From Panacagrimonas sp. (GTDB lineage: Bacteria; Pseudomonadota; Gammaproteobacteria; Nevskiales; Nevskiaceae): a DNA stretch of 15,546 bases. The stretch is from the NCBI GenBank assembly GCA_021773655.1, contig JAJFJX010000313.1, positions 1 through 15,546 on the forward strand, given 5' to 3'. A program made the position numbers and the translations under genes. Below are positions 1 through 7,367 of this stretch, piece by piece. Under the pieces are notes generated by a model. It saw only the letters and a program-made list of their open reading frames with translations, was not told the origin of the DNA and did no database searches. How positions within the stretch are numbered: the stretch's first letter is position 1; each line of letters starts with the position of its first letter.

Positions 1-90
1 GCCTTCGTCGCGTACATAGATCAGGGTATTGGCAGTGCCGAGGTCAATGGAAAGGTCGTTGACGAACAGTCGGCGTACGGCGTCGATCAT
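1..90 (-). CDS. mreB: Rod shape-determining protein MreB, N-terminal fragment
   Basis: This is the first 30 codons of MreB, the bacterial actin homologue that forms membrane-associated filaments and directs lateral cell-wall synthesis. Translated from the ATG at 90-88, the fragment carries the family's N-terminal signature NDLSIDLGTANTLIYV, which includes the first nucleotide-binding (phosphate 1) loop of the actin fold. The rest of the gene lies beyond the left edge. It is divergent from gatC, an arrangement known in Pseudomonas and relatives, where mreB is followed by mreC and mreD. The fragment is too short to judge whether the gene is intact, but the identification from this conserved segment is firm. 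Confidence 0.93.
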   Translation of the reverse strand, partial: MIDAVRRLFVNDLSIDLGTANTLIYVRDEG

Positions 91-155
91 CGGTTGATGG
101 TCTCGCGGGGATGGGGGTGGGCGCGGACAGAGGCCGGCGCAGGGTCATGAGGATC

Positions 156-184
156 GGCACATCAGACCCGCGACCGGGTACTAT
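156..184 (+). promoter_or_regulatory. Possible sigma70-type promoter for gatCAB
   Basis: In the 133-bp divergent region between mreB and gatC, TACTAT at 179-184 matches the -10 consensus at 5 of 6 positions. A poor -35 match (GGCACA, 156-161) lies 17 bp upstream. It would start transcription about 30 nt before the gatC ATG. This is motif matching only. No convincing promoter for mreB was found on the other strand, although AT-richer sequence around 196-223 could hold one. Confidence 0.25.
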
Positions 185-197
185 TGTGCAGCGCACA
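185..197. promoter_or_regulatory. Short inverted repeat at the presumed gatC transcription start
   Basis: TGTGC-AGC-GCACA is a perfect 5-bp inverted repeat directly after the candidate -10 box, about where transcription of gatC would start. It could be a small operator or a 5' leader hairpin, or simply chance in GC-rich DNA. No regulator can be assigned. Confidence 0.2.
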
Positions 198-223
198 TCT
201 TAAACGAATTCGATCAACGCAAA

Positions 224-511
224 ATGAGTCTTTCCGCAGATCAGATCCGCCAGGTCGCTCATCTCGCCCGTCTTGAACTGCGGGACGATGAGGTCGATCA
301 CTACGCCGAACAGCTCAGCCGCATCCTGGAAATGGTCGACCAGCTCAGCGCGGTCGACACCCAGGGCGTGGTCCCCATGGCCCATCCGCTGGCCATGGTG
401 CAGCGCCTGCGCATCGACGAGGTCAGCGAAACCGATCGACGCGCCGACTACCAGGCGCAGGCGCCTGCCGTGCAGGACGGCCTGTTCATGGTGCCCAAGG
501 TCCTCGAATAA
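224..511 (+). CDS. gatC: Asp-tRNA(Asn)/Glu-tRNA(Gln) amidotransferase subunit GatC
   Basis: GatC is the small subunit of the heterotrimeric GatCAB amidotransferase. It wraps around GatA and GatB and stabilises the complex that converts misacylated Glu-tRNA(Gln) and/or Asp-tRNA(Asn) to Gln-tRNA and Asn-tRNA in the cytoplasm. The 95-residue product has the usual length and pattern: an N-terminal helix with VAHLARLEL (about residues 11-19), the LSRILEMVDQL helix, and the C-terminal LFMVPKVLE tail, which resembles the usual family ending. The ATG at 224 fits the family start, although its Shine-Dalgarno sequence is weak. It is the first gene of gatC-gatA-gatB and lies divergent from mreB. Confidence 0.95.
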   Translation: MSLSADQIRQVAHLARLELRDDEVDHYAEQLSRILEMVDQLSAVDTQGVVPMAHPLAMVQRLRIDEVSETDRRADYQAQAPAVQDGLFMVPKVLE

Positions 512-616
512 TCCGCCGACACCGGCGCGCTCGCGACGCTCGCAGCCGGCACCTCGAAGAAAAGGGTGGCGAGCACATCGCCTCACGCTTCACGCCAAAT
601 GCCTCACATCCAACAA

Positions 617-2074
617 ATGCACGCACTCTCCCTCAAGCAGCTGGCCGAAGGCTTGCGCCGCCGGCAGTTTTCCAGCCGCGAGCTGACCCGGCATTTCCTG
701 GACCGTGTCCAGCGCCTGGACAAGACGTACAACAGCTTTATTACCGTCACCCCCGAACTGGCGCTGGCCCAGGCCGATGCTGCAGACGCCGCGATCGCGG
801 CCGGCACCGCCGGCGCCCTGACCGGCATCCCACTGGCGCAGAAGGACATTTTCTGTACCCGTGGCGTTCGCACCAGTTGCGCCAGCCGCATGCTGGACAA
901 CTTCACCGCACCCTATGACGCCACGGTGGTGCGCAAGCTGCACGCCGAGGCCGGCATGGTGATGCTGGGCAAATGCAACATGGACGAGTTCGCCATGGGT
1001 TCGTCCAACGAAACCAGCTGGTACGGTCCGGTGCGCAACCCCTGGGACACGCGGCGGGTGCCGGGCGGCTCCAGCGGCGGCTCGGCGGCGGCCGTGGCAG
1101 CCGGCCTGGCGCCTGCGGCCACCGCCACCGATACCGGCGGGTCGATCCGCCAGCCGGCGGCGCTGACCAATCTAACCGGAATCAAGCCGACCTACGGGCG
1201 CGTGTCGCGCTACGGCATGATCGCGTTCGCCTCCAGCCTCGACCAGGGTGGCGTGCTGGCGCGTAGCGCCGAGGATGCGGCAATGGTGCTGCAGGCGATG
1301 ATCGGCTTCGACCCGCTCGACTCCACCAGCGTGCAGCGCGATTCCGAATCCTTCACCGGCACGCTCGGACGTTCGGTGGCCGGTCTGCGCATCGGCCTGC
1401 CGCGCGAGTATTTCGCCGAGGGCCTGTCGCCGGGCGTGCGACGGTGCGTCGACGCCGCGGTTCGTCAGTTGCAGGAGATGGGGGCGGTGACGCTCGACAT
1501 CTCGCTACCCAACGCGATGCTCTCGGTGCCGACCTACTACGTGGTGGCCCCGGCCGAGGCCTCGAGCAATCTGGCGCGCTATGACGGCGTGCGCTTCGGT
1601 CATCGTGCCGAGGCCGTGCGCAACCTCGAAGACCTCTACCGCAGGAGCCGTGGCGAGGGCTTCGGCCCGGAGGTCCAGCGCCGCATCATGGTCGGCACCT
1701 ACGTGCTCAGTCACGGCTACTACGACGCCTATTACCTGCAGGCACAGAAGGTGCGCAAGCTGATCTACGAGGACTTCAGGGCCGCATTCGGCCAGTGCGA
1801 CCTCATCCTCGGGCCCACCACCACCGATGTTGCCTTCGAGCTGGACTCCAAGACCGATGACCCGGTGGCGATGTACCTCAACGACATCTACACCATCGCC
1901 GCCAACCTTGCCGGCATCCCGGCCATGAGCCTGCCTTGCGGGTTCGACGACGGGCTTCCCGTGGGCATGCAGTTGATGGGCGATTTCTTCCAGGAAGGGC
2001 GCCTGCTCAACGTGGCGCACCAGTATCAGCAGGCCACCAGCGGCCACCTGCGCCTGCCCAAGGGCTGCGAGTGA
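617..2074 (+). CDS. gatA: Asp-tRNA(Asn)/Glu-tRNA(Gln) amidotransferase subunit GatA
   Basis: GatA is the amidase-signature glutaminase of GatCAB. It releases ammonia from glutamine and passes it through a tunnel to GatB. From the ATG at 617 the protein has 485 residues, close to the family length. The Ser-cisSer-Lys triad is visible as K76 (in LAQKDIF), S152 (in GGSSGGS) and S176 (in TDTGGSIRQP), all within a well-conserved amidase signature. The start is ambiguous. The frame is open upstream, with an ATG at 599 and a GTG at 566 that follows a purine-rich AAGAAAAGG. Position 617 was chosen because MHALSLKQLAEGL aligns best with the N-termini of known GatA proteins. It ends in TGA, 13 nt before the gatB ATG. 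Confidence 0.95.
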   Translation: MHALSLKQLAEGLRRRQFSSRELTRHFLDRVQRLDKTYNSFITVTPELALAQADAADAAIAAGTAGALTGIPLAQKDIFCTRGVRTSCASRMLDNFTAPYDATVVRKLHAEAGMVMLGKCNMDEFAMGSSNETSWYGPVRNPWDTRRVPGGSSGGSAAAVAAGLAPAATATDTGGSIRQPAALTNLTGIKPTYGRVSRYGMIAFASSLDQGGVLARSAEDAAMVLQAMIGFDPLDSTSVQRDSESFTGTLGRSVAGLRIGLPREYFAEGLSPGVRRCVDAAVRQLQEMGAVTLDISLPNAMLSVPTYYVVAPAEASSNLARYDGVRFGHRAEAVRNLEDLYRRSRGEGFGPEVQRRIMVGTYVLSHGYYDAYYLQAQKVRKLIYEDFRAAFGQCDLILGPTTTDVAFELDSKTDDPVAMYLNDIYTIAANLAGIPAMSLPCGFDDGLPVGMQLMGDFFQEGRLLNVAHQYQQATSGHLRLPKGCE

Positions 2075-2087
2075 GGGATTCGAAGTG

Positions 2088-3548
2088 ATGGACAACAACT
2101 GGGAAGCCGTCATCGGCCTGGAAGTGCACTGCCAGCTGCTGACGAAGTCGAAGATCTTTTCCGGCGCGGCCACCGCCTATGGCGCCGCGCCCAATACCCA
2201 GGCCGACGGCGTGACGCTGGGCCTGCCCGGCGTACTGCCGGTGCTCAACGCCGAGGCGCTGCGCCTGGCGGTCAGGTTCGGCCTCGCCGTCGGCGCCAAC
2301 GTGGCCGAGCGCAGCGTCTTCGCGCGCAAGCACTATTTCTATCCAGACCTGCCCAAGGGCTACCAGATCTCGCAGTACGAATTGCCGATCGTCGCCCACG
2401 GGCATCTGGACATCGAGCTGCCGCCGCCGGTCAAGGGCGACGAGCCGGTGGTCAAGCGCATCGGCATCACCCGTGCGCACATGGAGGAAGACGCCGGCAA
2501 GTCGCTGCACGAGGCGTTCGCCGGCGCCACCGGCATCGACCTCAACCGCGCCGGCACGCCCCTGCTCGAGATCGTCTCGGAACCCGACATCCGCTCTGCG
2601 GCCGAGGCCGTGGCCTACCTCAAGAAACTTCACCAGCTGGTGGTCTACATCGGCATCTGTGACGGCAACATGCAGGAAGGCAGCTTCCGCTGTGATGCCA
2701 ACGTCTCGGTGCGCCGTCGCGGCACCGAGAAGTTCGGCACCCGCACCGAGACCAAGAACGTCAACTCCTTCCGCTACGTGGAAAAGGCCATCGAATACGA
2801 GATCGAGCGCCAGATCGAAGTCATCGAGGGCGGCGGCAGGATCATCCAGGAGACGCGTCTGTTCGATCCCGGGACCGGCACCACGCGCGCCATGCGCACC
2901 AAGGAAGACGCCAACGACTACCGGTACTTTCCCGACCCGGACCTGCTGCCGGTGGTGGTCGGCGCGGCGGAGCGCCAGGCCATCGCCGCGCAGATGCCCG
3001 AGCTGCCGGAGGCCAAGCGCGCCCGCTTCATGGCCGACTACGGCCTGGCGCGCTACGACGCCACCGTGCTCACCGGCGAGTTCGCGCTGGCCGATTACTA
3101 CGAGGCCGTGGTCGCCGGCAGCCAGGCCGATCCCAAGCTGTGCGCCAACTGGGTCAGCGGCGATCTGCTGGGCGCGCTCAACAAGCTCGGCAGGGACATC
3201 ACCGAATCCCCCGTGAGCGCCGCGATGATGGCCGGCCTGATCCGGCGCATGGCCGACAAGACCATTTCCGGCAAGATCGCCAAGGACGTGTTCGAGGCCA
3301 TGTTCGAGGGCCAGGGTGATGCCGACCACATCATCCAGGCCAGGGGGCTGGTGCAGATCACCGACGACAGCGCCATCGTCGCGGCCATCGAACAGGTGAT
3401 GGCGGCCAACCCCAAGCAGCTCGGGGAATACCGATCCGGCAAGGACAAGCTGTTCGGTTTCTTCGTCGGCCAGACCATGAAGGCCACCCAGGGCAAGGCC
3501 AACCCCGAGGCGCTCAACCGCCTGCTCAAGGTCATGCTGGCGAACTGA
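2088..3548 (+). CDS. gatB: Asp-tRNA(Asn)/Glu-tRNA(Gln) amidotransferase subunit GatB
   Basis: GatB is the kinase/transamidase subunit. It activates the misacylated aminoacyl-tRNA with ATP and adds the ammonia supplied by GatA. The 486-residue product begins with the hallmark GLEVHCQL (residues 10-17) and contains YPDLPKGYQISQY (about 85-97), the DYRYFPDPDL segment of the cradle domain, and a C-terminal helical/YqeY-like tRNA-binding tail ending in NPEALNRLLKVML. GAGGGA at 2073-2078, overlapping the gatA stop, is a reasonable ribosome-binding site. ATG 2088 was preferred over the adjacent in-frame GTG at 2085 for its spacing and the usual short N-terminus. The close linkage to gatA indicates one operon. 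Confidence 0.95.
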   Translation: MDNNWEAVIGLEVHCQLLTKSKIFSGAATAYGAAPNTQADGVTLGLPGVLPVLNAEALRLAVRFGLAVGANVAERSVFARKHYFYPDLPKGYQISQYELPIVAHGHLDIELPPPVKGDEPVVKRIGITRAHMEEDAGKSLHEAFAGATGIDLNRAGTPLLEIVSEPDIRSAAEAVAYLKKLHQLVVYIGICDGNMQEGSFRCDANVSVRRRGTEKFGTRTETKNVNSFRYVEKAIEYEIERQIEVIEGGGRIIQETRLFDPGTGTTRAMRTKEDANDYRYFPDPDLLPVVVGAAERQAIAAQMPELPEAKRARFMADYGLARYDATVLTGEFALADYYEAVVAGSQADPKLCANWVSGDLLGALNKLGRDITESPVSAAMMAGLIRRMADKTISGKIAKDVFEAMFEGQGDADHIIQARGLVQITDDSAIVAAIEQVMAANPKQLGEYRSGKDKLFGFFVGQTMKATQGKANPEALNRLLKVMLAN

Positions 3549-3598
3549 GTCCGGTCCGCTGCGATGATCCTCGATGCTGTCCAGCGCCCGGCCCGGCA

Positions 3599-4495
3599 AT
3601 GAACAACTCCCTGACACCGTTCGGCTTCGTCCACCAGGTCGCGCACGGCGCCGTGGTGCGCCTGCACGATGGCGTCGGCGAACTGCTGGGCCACCGGCCC
3701 TATTCCGACGATCTGCGCCGGCTGCTCGGCGAGGTCACCGCCGCGATGCCGCTGCTGGCCACCCATCTGGGCTTCGAAGGCCGCATCAACCTGCAGTTCC
3801 AGAGCCTGGAGGCCACCCGCACCATCCCGGGGGCGCGCACCCAGCTGATGGTCGGACAGGTCGACCACCACCTGCGGGTCCGGGCCATGGCCAAGGCTCC
3901 GCCAGAGGCGGGGGGCAGCTTTCGCGAACTGCTCGAAGGTGGCGTGCTGGCGCTGATGGTGGAACCGGCCGACAGCCGACGTGCCGCGCATCAGGCCCTG
4001 GTGCTGATTCAGGGCGAGCGCCTGCAGGATGCGCTGGAAACCTACTTCCGGCAGTCCGAGCAGTTGCCCACCCTGATCCGCCTGGCTGCGCGTGGAGACA
4101 CCCTGGCAGGGTTCATGCTGCAGCGCCTGCCGATCGAGTCCGCTGCCGGAACCCAGGCCGACTGGGAACATCTGCTGATCCTGGCGCAGACCCTGACCGA
4201 GGCCGAACTGCTCGAAACACCGGTCGAGCGCCTGCTGGCGCGTCTGTTTGCAGATTCGCCCGGCGTCATCGCGCAGTCGTCGCGGGCCGTTCAGGTCAGC
4301 TGCAACTGTGATCGCGCCGGCATCTCGCGCCTGCTGATCGCGCTTGGCAAGGACGAGGTCGACGCCCTGATCGCCGAGCAGGGGCAGGCCAGCGTCACCT
4401 GCGAGTTCTGCAGCCGCCACTATCGCTACACGCCGGAACAGGCGATGGAGCTGTTCGTGGCCGCGGACCGCCCGCCGTCCGCCACCCGGCACTGA
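3599..4495 (+). CDS. hslO: Redox-regulated chaperone Hsp33
   Basis: Hsp33 is a cytosolic holdase that stays inactive while its cysteines bind zinc. It is switched on by oxidants such as hypochlorite or peroxide plus heat, and then binds unfolding proteins. The 298-residue product matches the family length (about 290). Near the C-terminus it has the complete zinc/redox switch CXC-X30-CXXC: C235 and C237 (CNC), C268 and C271 (CEFC). The N-terminal substrate-binding domain includes segments typical of the family, such as GFEGRINLQFQ and LAARGDTLAGFMLQRLP. It starts 50 nt after gatB on the same strand, so it could be read through from gatCAB or have its own promoter; none is obvious. It is followed closely by a SET-domain gene. 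Confidence 0.95.
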   Translation: MNNSLTPFGFVHQVAHGAVVRLHDGVGELLGHRPYSDDLRRLLGEVTAAMPLLATHLGFEGRINLQFQSLEATRTIPGARTQLMVGQVDHHLRVRAMAKAPPEAGGSFRELLEGGVLALMVEPADSRRAAHQALVLIQGERLQDALETYFRQSEQLPTLIRLAARGDTLAGFMLQRLPIESAAGTQADWEHLLILAQTLTEAELLETPVERLLARLFADSPGVIAQSSRAVQVSCNCDRAGISRLLIALGKDEVDALIAEQGQASVTCEFCSRHYRYTPEQAMELFVAADRPPSATRH

Positions 4496-4510
4496 ACAGG
4501 TAGCCACCGC

Positions 4511-4975
4511 GTGATCCTGCCGCGCTACCGCATCGCCGCCTCGACCATCGAAGGGGCCGGCCAGGGCCTGTTCCTGGAACAGGCGGTCGCCCGCGGCCGC
4601 GTGCTGGTGGCGCCAGACCAGGTGCACACGGTGTGGCCGGAGGCGCAGCTGCGCACCCATGCGCCGGATTCGCTGGAGGTCCGCGCCAGCGTGCGCTGGT
4701 TCGAGGATCGCTACTCGATCACTCCGGAATGGAGCGACGAGTGCTTCATCAACCACGCCTACGCCCCCACCGCGCTGTGGCACCTGGGCTTCGTGTTTGC
4801 CCTGGCCGACCTGGAGGCCGGCACCGAGGTGACCATGGACTATCGCTACGTCATCGGCGACGGTGAGGTCATGCGGTTCGCCGACGCACCGACCGGGCGG
4901 CCCATCGTCGGCCTGGCATGGAAGGACGCACTGGCCGGCAGCGCCCGGCAACTCGCCGCGCTGCTGGACTGCTGA
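4511..4975 (+). CDS. Small SET-domain protein (putative lysine methyltransferase)
   Basis: This 154-residue protein looks like a stand-alone SET domain, the fold that transfers methyl groups from S-adenosylmethionine to lysine. Visible motifs are GAGQGLF (residues 15-21, the SAM-binding GxG), CFINHAYAP (78-86, equivalent to the NHxxxPN pseudoknot motif) and EAGTEVTMDYR (102-112, equivalent to the ELTxDY motif with the catalytic-site tyrosine). No post-SET cysteines are present. The start is a GTG only 15 nt after the hslO stop, with a weak AGG upstream, so co-transcription with hslO is likely. The substrate is unknown. Whether it modifies a chaperone, ribosomal or chromatin protein cannot be told from the sequence. 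Confidence 0.8.
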   Translation: MILPRYRIAASTIEGAGQGLFLEQAVARGRVLVAPDQVHTVWPEAQLRTHAPDSLEVRASVRWFEDRYSITPEWSDECFINHAYAPTALWHLGFVFALADLEAGTEVTMDYRYVIGDGEVMRFADAPTGRPIVGLAWKDALAGSARQLAALLDC

Positions 4976-4991
4976 TGAGCCTGGCAGCGCC

Positions 4992-5008
4992 CCTGCGGCG
5001 TGCGCAGG
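4992..5008. terminator. Weak hairpin between convergent genes
   Basis: CCTGCG-GCGTG-CGCAGG forms a 6-bp GC stem with a 5-nt loop in the short gap between the SET gene and the convergent 5'-nucleotidase gene. The position suits a bidirectional terminator, but neither side has a T-tract, so intrinsic termination is doubtful. Confidence 0.25.
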
Positions 5009-5026
5009 CGGTCCCGGGCGCGCCGT

Positions 5027-5953
5027 TCAGTCGCCCCCGGCGCGCGCGCGCGACAGGTTGACCACGCCGGCGGCGACGTGCCCGGTGGCGCCGATCAGGG
5101 CGGCGGACTCGCAGTGGCTGAGCTGGTCGTCGAAGAAGAAGTCGGGCTCGAACTCACCCAGGAACGGGCCTTTCTGCAGGCCGCCGAGGAACATCGCCTC
5201 GTCCAGTTCGATGCCCCAGCCCATCAGCGTGCGGATCGCGCGTTCGTGGGCCGGCGCGCTGCGTGCGGTGACCAGGGCGGTGCGCAGCCGCATCGAGACT
5301 TTTTCGCCGGCGGCCTGTTGAAGCCGGTGCAGGGCCTCCAGCAGGGGCTTGAACGGACCGGGCGGCAGCGGTCGTGCGGCGTGGTCGTGCTCGTGCAGCT
5401 GAAAGGCGTCGAGCCCGGCGGACTGGAACACGCGCTCGGCCTCGTCGGAGAACAGCACCGCGTCGCCGTCGAAGGCGATGCGCAGCTCCTCGGGATGACG
5501 CTTGGCGTCGACCACCGAGCGGCTGAACACGCGTGCTGCGGGAAAGCCGGCACCCAGCGCGTCGGACACGTCGCGGTCGTGGGCGGACAGGAACAGGTGG
5601 GCCCCCAGCGGCCGCAGGTAGCGCCACGGTGGCTGCCCGCGAGTGAACACGCCGCGTTCCAGCGCCAGCCCGCCGGCCACCGCCGAGCGGAACACGCGCA
5701 GGCCGGACACCGGATCGTTGCGTGACAGGATCACCACCTCCACCCGGTGCTCGCCGTCGCTGTTGAATGCCAGCAGCTTGCGCGCCAGCGGAAAGGCCAC
5801 GCCGGTGGGCGCCGGCTGGTCGAGGCGTTCGAGCTGCAGCCGCGTGTAGGCTGCATCGCCCTGCTGTTCGAACACCGTGTTCTCGTCCTCGAAATCGAAC
5901 AGGGCGCGCGACGACAGTGCGACGATCAGCTTGTTGTCCAGGGTGACGGGCAT
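5027..5953 (-). CDS. Cytosolic 5'-nucleotidase (cN-I type, 5_nucleotid family)
   Basis: This 308-residue protein belongs to the HAD-like family that contains eukaryotic cytosolic 5'-nucleotidase IA and its bacterial relatives, which dephosphorylate nucleoside monophosphates. Diagnostic segments are ALSSRALFDFEDENTVFE near the N-terminus (about residues 12-29), IAFDGDAVLFSDEAERVF (159-176, nearly the same as the human cN-IA motif), RTALVTARSAPAHERAIRTL (224-243) and DFFFDDQ (271-277, acidic metal-binding residues). The frame is open further upstream, but the ATG at 5953 gives the family-typical N-terminus, and the upstream residues are a Pro/Glu repeat. That ATG shares one base with the TAA of a small ORF (5953-6126), itself overlapping jetD. 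The substrate is inferred from family only. Confidence 0.88.
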   Translation of the reverse strand: MPVTLDNKLIVALSSRALFDFEDENTVFEQQGDAAYTRLQLERLDQPAPTGVAFPLARKLLAFNSDGEHRVEVVILSRNDPVSGLRVFRSAVAGGLALERGVFTRGQPPWRYLRPLGAHLFLSAHDRDVSDALGAGFPAARVFSRSVVDAKRHPEELRIAFDGDAVLFSDEAERVFQSAGLDAFQLHEHDHAARPLPPGPFKPLLEALHRLQQAAGEKVSMRLRTALVTARSAPAHERAIRTLMGWGIELDEAMFLGGLQKGPFLGEFEPDFFFDDQLSHCESAALIGATGHVAAGVVNLSRARAGGD

Positions 5954-6126
5954 TAGTACGGGCGGGGTGGGCCGTGTTGGCGACGGGGCAAAGTATTGTC
6001 CAGGAGAGGGCCGATCCGTTTTCCTTCTCGATTCCGGCTTCGGCTCCGGCGTCGGCTCCGGTGATCGGATGCAAGGCAGGCGACCGACACAGCCTGCGGG
6101 GAATCGCCGACCGCGGCCCGGTTCAT
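5953..6126 (-). CDS. Small arginine-rich ORF between jetD and the 5'-nucleotidase (doubtful)
   Basis: This 57-codon ORF begins at an ATG that overlaps the jetD stop as ATGA and ends at a TAA that overlaps the nucleotidase start as TAATG. It would translationally link the Wadjet operon to the nucleotidase. The product is very basic, with an Arg/Ser run (SRRRSRSRNR) encoded by the 12-bp tandem repeat at 6032-6063. It matches no family I recognise. Third-position base use is mixed and less GC-biased than in neighbouring genes. The stretch may simply be a non-coding spacer. Confidence 0.15.
   Translation of the reverse strand: MNRAAVGDSPQAVSVACLASDHRSRRRSRSRNREGKRIGPLLDNTLPRRQHGPPRPY
6032..6063. 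repeat. 12-bp-period tandem repeat, about 2.7 copies
   Basis: Units TTCCGGCTTCGG (6032-6043) and CTCCGGCGTCGG (6044-6055) are followed by the partial unit CTCCGGTG (6056-6063). It sits in the gap between jetD and the nucleotidase. Read on the minus strand in the nucleotidase frame it would give a PEPTPEPKPE-like run; in the small-ORF frame it gives an Arg/Ser run. It looks like simple slippage-prone GC-rich sequence rather than a functional site. Confidence 0.6.
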
Positions 6127-7367
6127 GGGTCCGCATGCATTGCCAGATCCTTCATCAGCGTGTCGATGACGGCTTCCTCGTCGAGCGCAAATCCTGCCGA
6201 GCGCATTGCGGGTTCGAGCTGCGCGTCCCACTGCGCCACCACCGCAGGACCTTCGAGCGCGCGGCCAGGGTGCGCCATGTAGTCCTGCGCCCCGAAGCGC
6301 CAGGGGCCGCCACCGAAACTGCGCATGACGAAGTTGCCGATGCGCAGGCCAGGCCAGTCGAAATCACCGTGATAGCGGATCACCGCGCCGCAGGCAGCCA
6401 GTTGCCCCAGCAGCGTGCGCTGCGCGGCGGCAGGCATGCCGCTGGTGCAGACCAGGGGCGCGCAGTCCGAGCCCAGACGCTGCGCTGCGATGGCGACGAC
6501 GGCCGGGTTTTCGCACACGAAGACCACGCGCTCCGACAAAAGCCAGCGCGGTGGCGCACGCAACAGGCTGCGCAGACTCAGGTGCAGCGGCTCGCCGGCG
6601 GCACGCGCGATGCAGAGCAGGCGTCCGCAGACCGTATCCGCGTCCGCGACCAGGTTCAGGCACAGCACCGGGGCGGCGAGTTCATTGACGGCAACGCCCT
6701 GTCGTGCCCAGCGGCTGCGTGTGCGCTCGTCTTCATCGGTGCCGGTGGCGGACGTCTCCGCGGAACTCGATTTCGTTCGCGCGCCCTCGGCGGCGCGCAG
6801 CACCAGGGCCGCCAGCCCGCGACCGGGATCCAGCGCGTGGGCGTCGTGCACCGTGGCGGCCGCCAGTTCCGCCAGAGGCGTTCCCGCCGCCGGCAGCCGC
6901 GCCAATACCTGCGCGGCGGCGGCCAGCAGAGTGGCAGCGGTTCGCGGTGCGCCCGCGAGCCGTTTGAGCAGGCCGAGTCCCGCCGGAGTTCGCAGCAGTT
7001 CACGCAGCCGGGAGTCGGTCGGGGCGTTGTCGATGACGGTGGCCCAGTCCTGCTCGCGCCGGACACGATCCGCGTGCGTCTCCAGCGGACCGTCGAGCGC
7101 TTCGAGTGCATCTCGCAGATTGTTCGCCAGCCCCGCGCGCGACAGCGCACGGTCGAATTCCTCCTGCGTGGTCCGCAGCGACGCAGCCTGTGACGCTGGC
7201 CGGCCGAGCAGTCCTTCGAGCGCACGCCTTTCGGACAGGCTCAAGGGACCGAGCGTGAAACTCGGCGCAGGGGCGGCGCGGCGGAAACGCGCGCGCAGAC
7301 GTTTGCGCAGCGCTGCAAGTTCGCTGCCGCCGAGCAGGCGGTGCAGGCGCTGCGTGTCAGGGCTCAT
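6123..7367 (-). CDS. jetD: Wadjet type II nuclease subunit JetD (TIGR02679 / DUF2399)
   Basis: JetD is the effector of the Wadjet anti-plasmid system, a Toprim/topoisomerase VI-like nuclease that cuts circular DNA caught by the JetABC motor. The 414-residue product has an Arg/Leu-rich N-terminal region, a Ser/Thr/acidic linker (about 195-220) and a C-terminal Toprim-like core. In this core E286 (VVFVCENPAVV) and the D335-x-D337 pair (YHGDFDWPGLRIGN) fit the metal-binding E...DxD pattern. No truncation is seen. The start ATG overlaps the jetC stop as ATGA, so it is probably translated by coupling and is the last core gene of the operon. Family assignment rests on these motifs and on the neighbouring Jet genes. 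Confidence 0.9.
   Translation of the reverse strand: MSPDTQRLHRLLGGSELAALRKRLRARFRRAAPAPSFTLGPLSLSERRALEGLLGRPASQAASLRTTQEEFDRALSRAGLANNLRDALEALDGPLETHADRVRREQDWATVIDNAPTDSRLRELLRTPAGLGLLKRLAGAPRTAATLLAAAAQVLARLPAAGTPLAELAAATVHDAHALDPGRGLAALVLRAAEGARTKSSSAETSATGTDEDERTRSRWARQGVAVNELAAPVLCLNLVADADTVCGRLLCIARAAGEPLHLSLRSLLRAPPRWLLSERVVFVCENPAVVAIAAQRLGSDCAPLVCTSGMPAAAQRTLLGQLAACGAVIRYHGDFDWPGLRIGNFVMRSFGGGPWRFGAQDYMAHPGRALEGPAVVAQWDAQLEPAMRSAGFALDEEAVIDTLMKDLAMHADP

Noticed and set aside
2007..3617. Long minus-strand ORF (536 codons) opposite gatB
   Set aside because: It lies wholly antisense to a clear GatB and has no family-like sequence. In GC-rich genes the opposite strand is often open.
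3098..4951. Long minus-strand ORF (617 codons) opposite the gatB end, hslO and the SET gene
   Set aside because: It is antisense to three well-supported genes and its His/Gln/Gly-rich product looks like a reverse-frame artefact.
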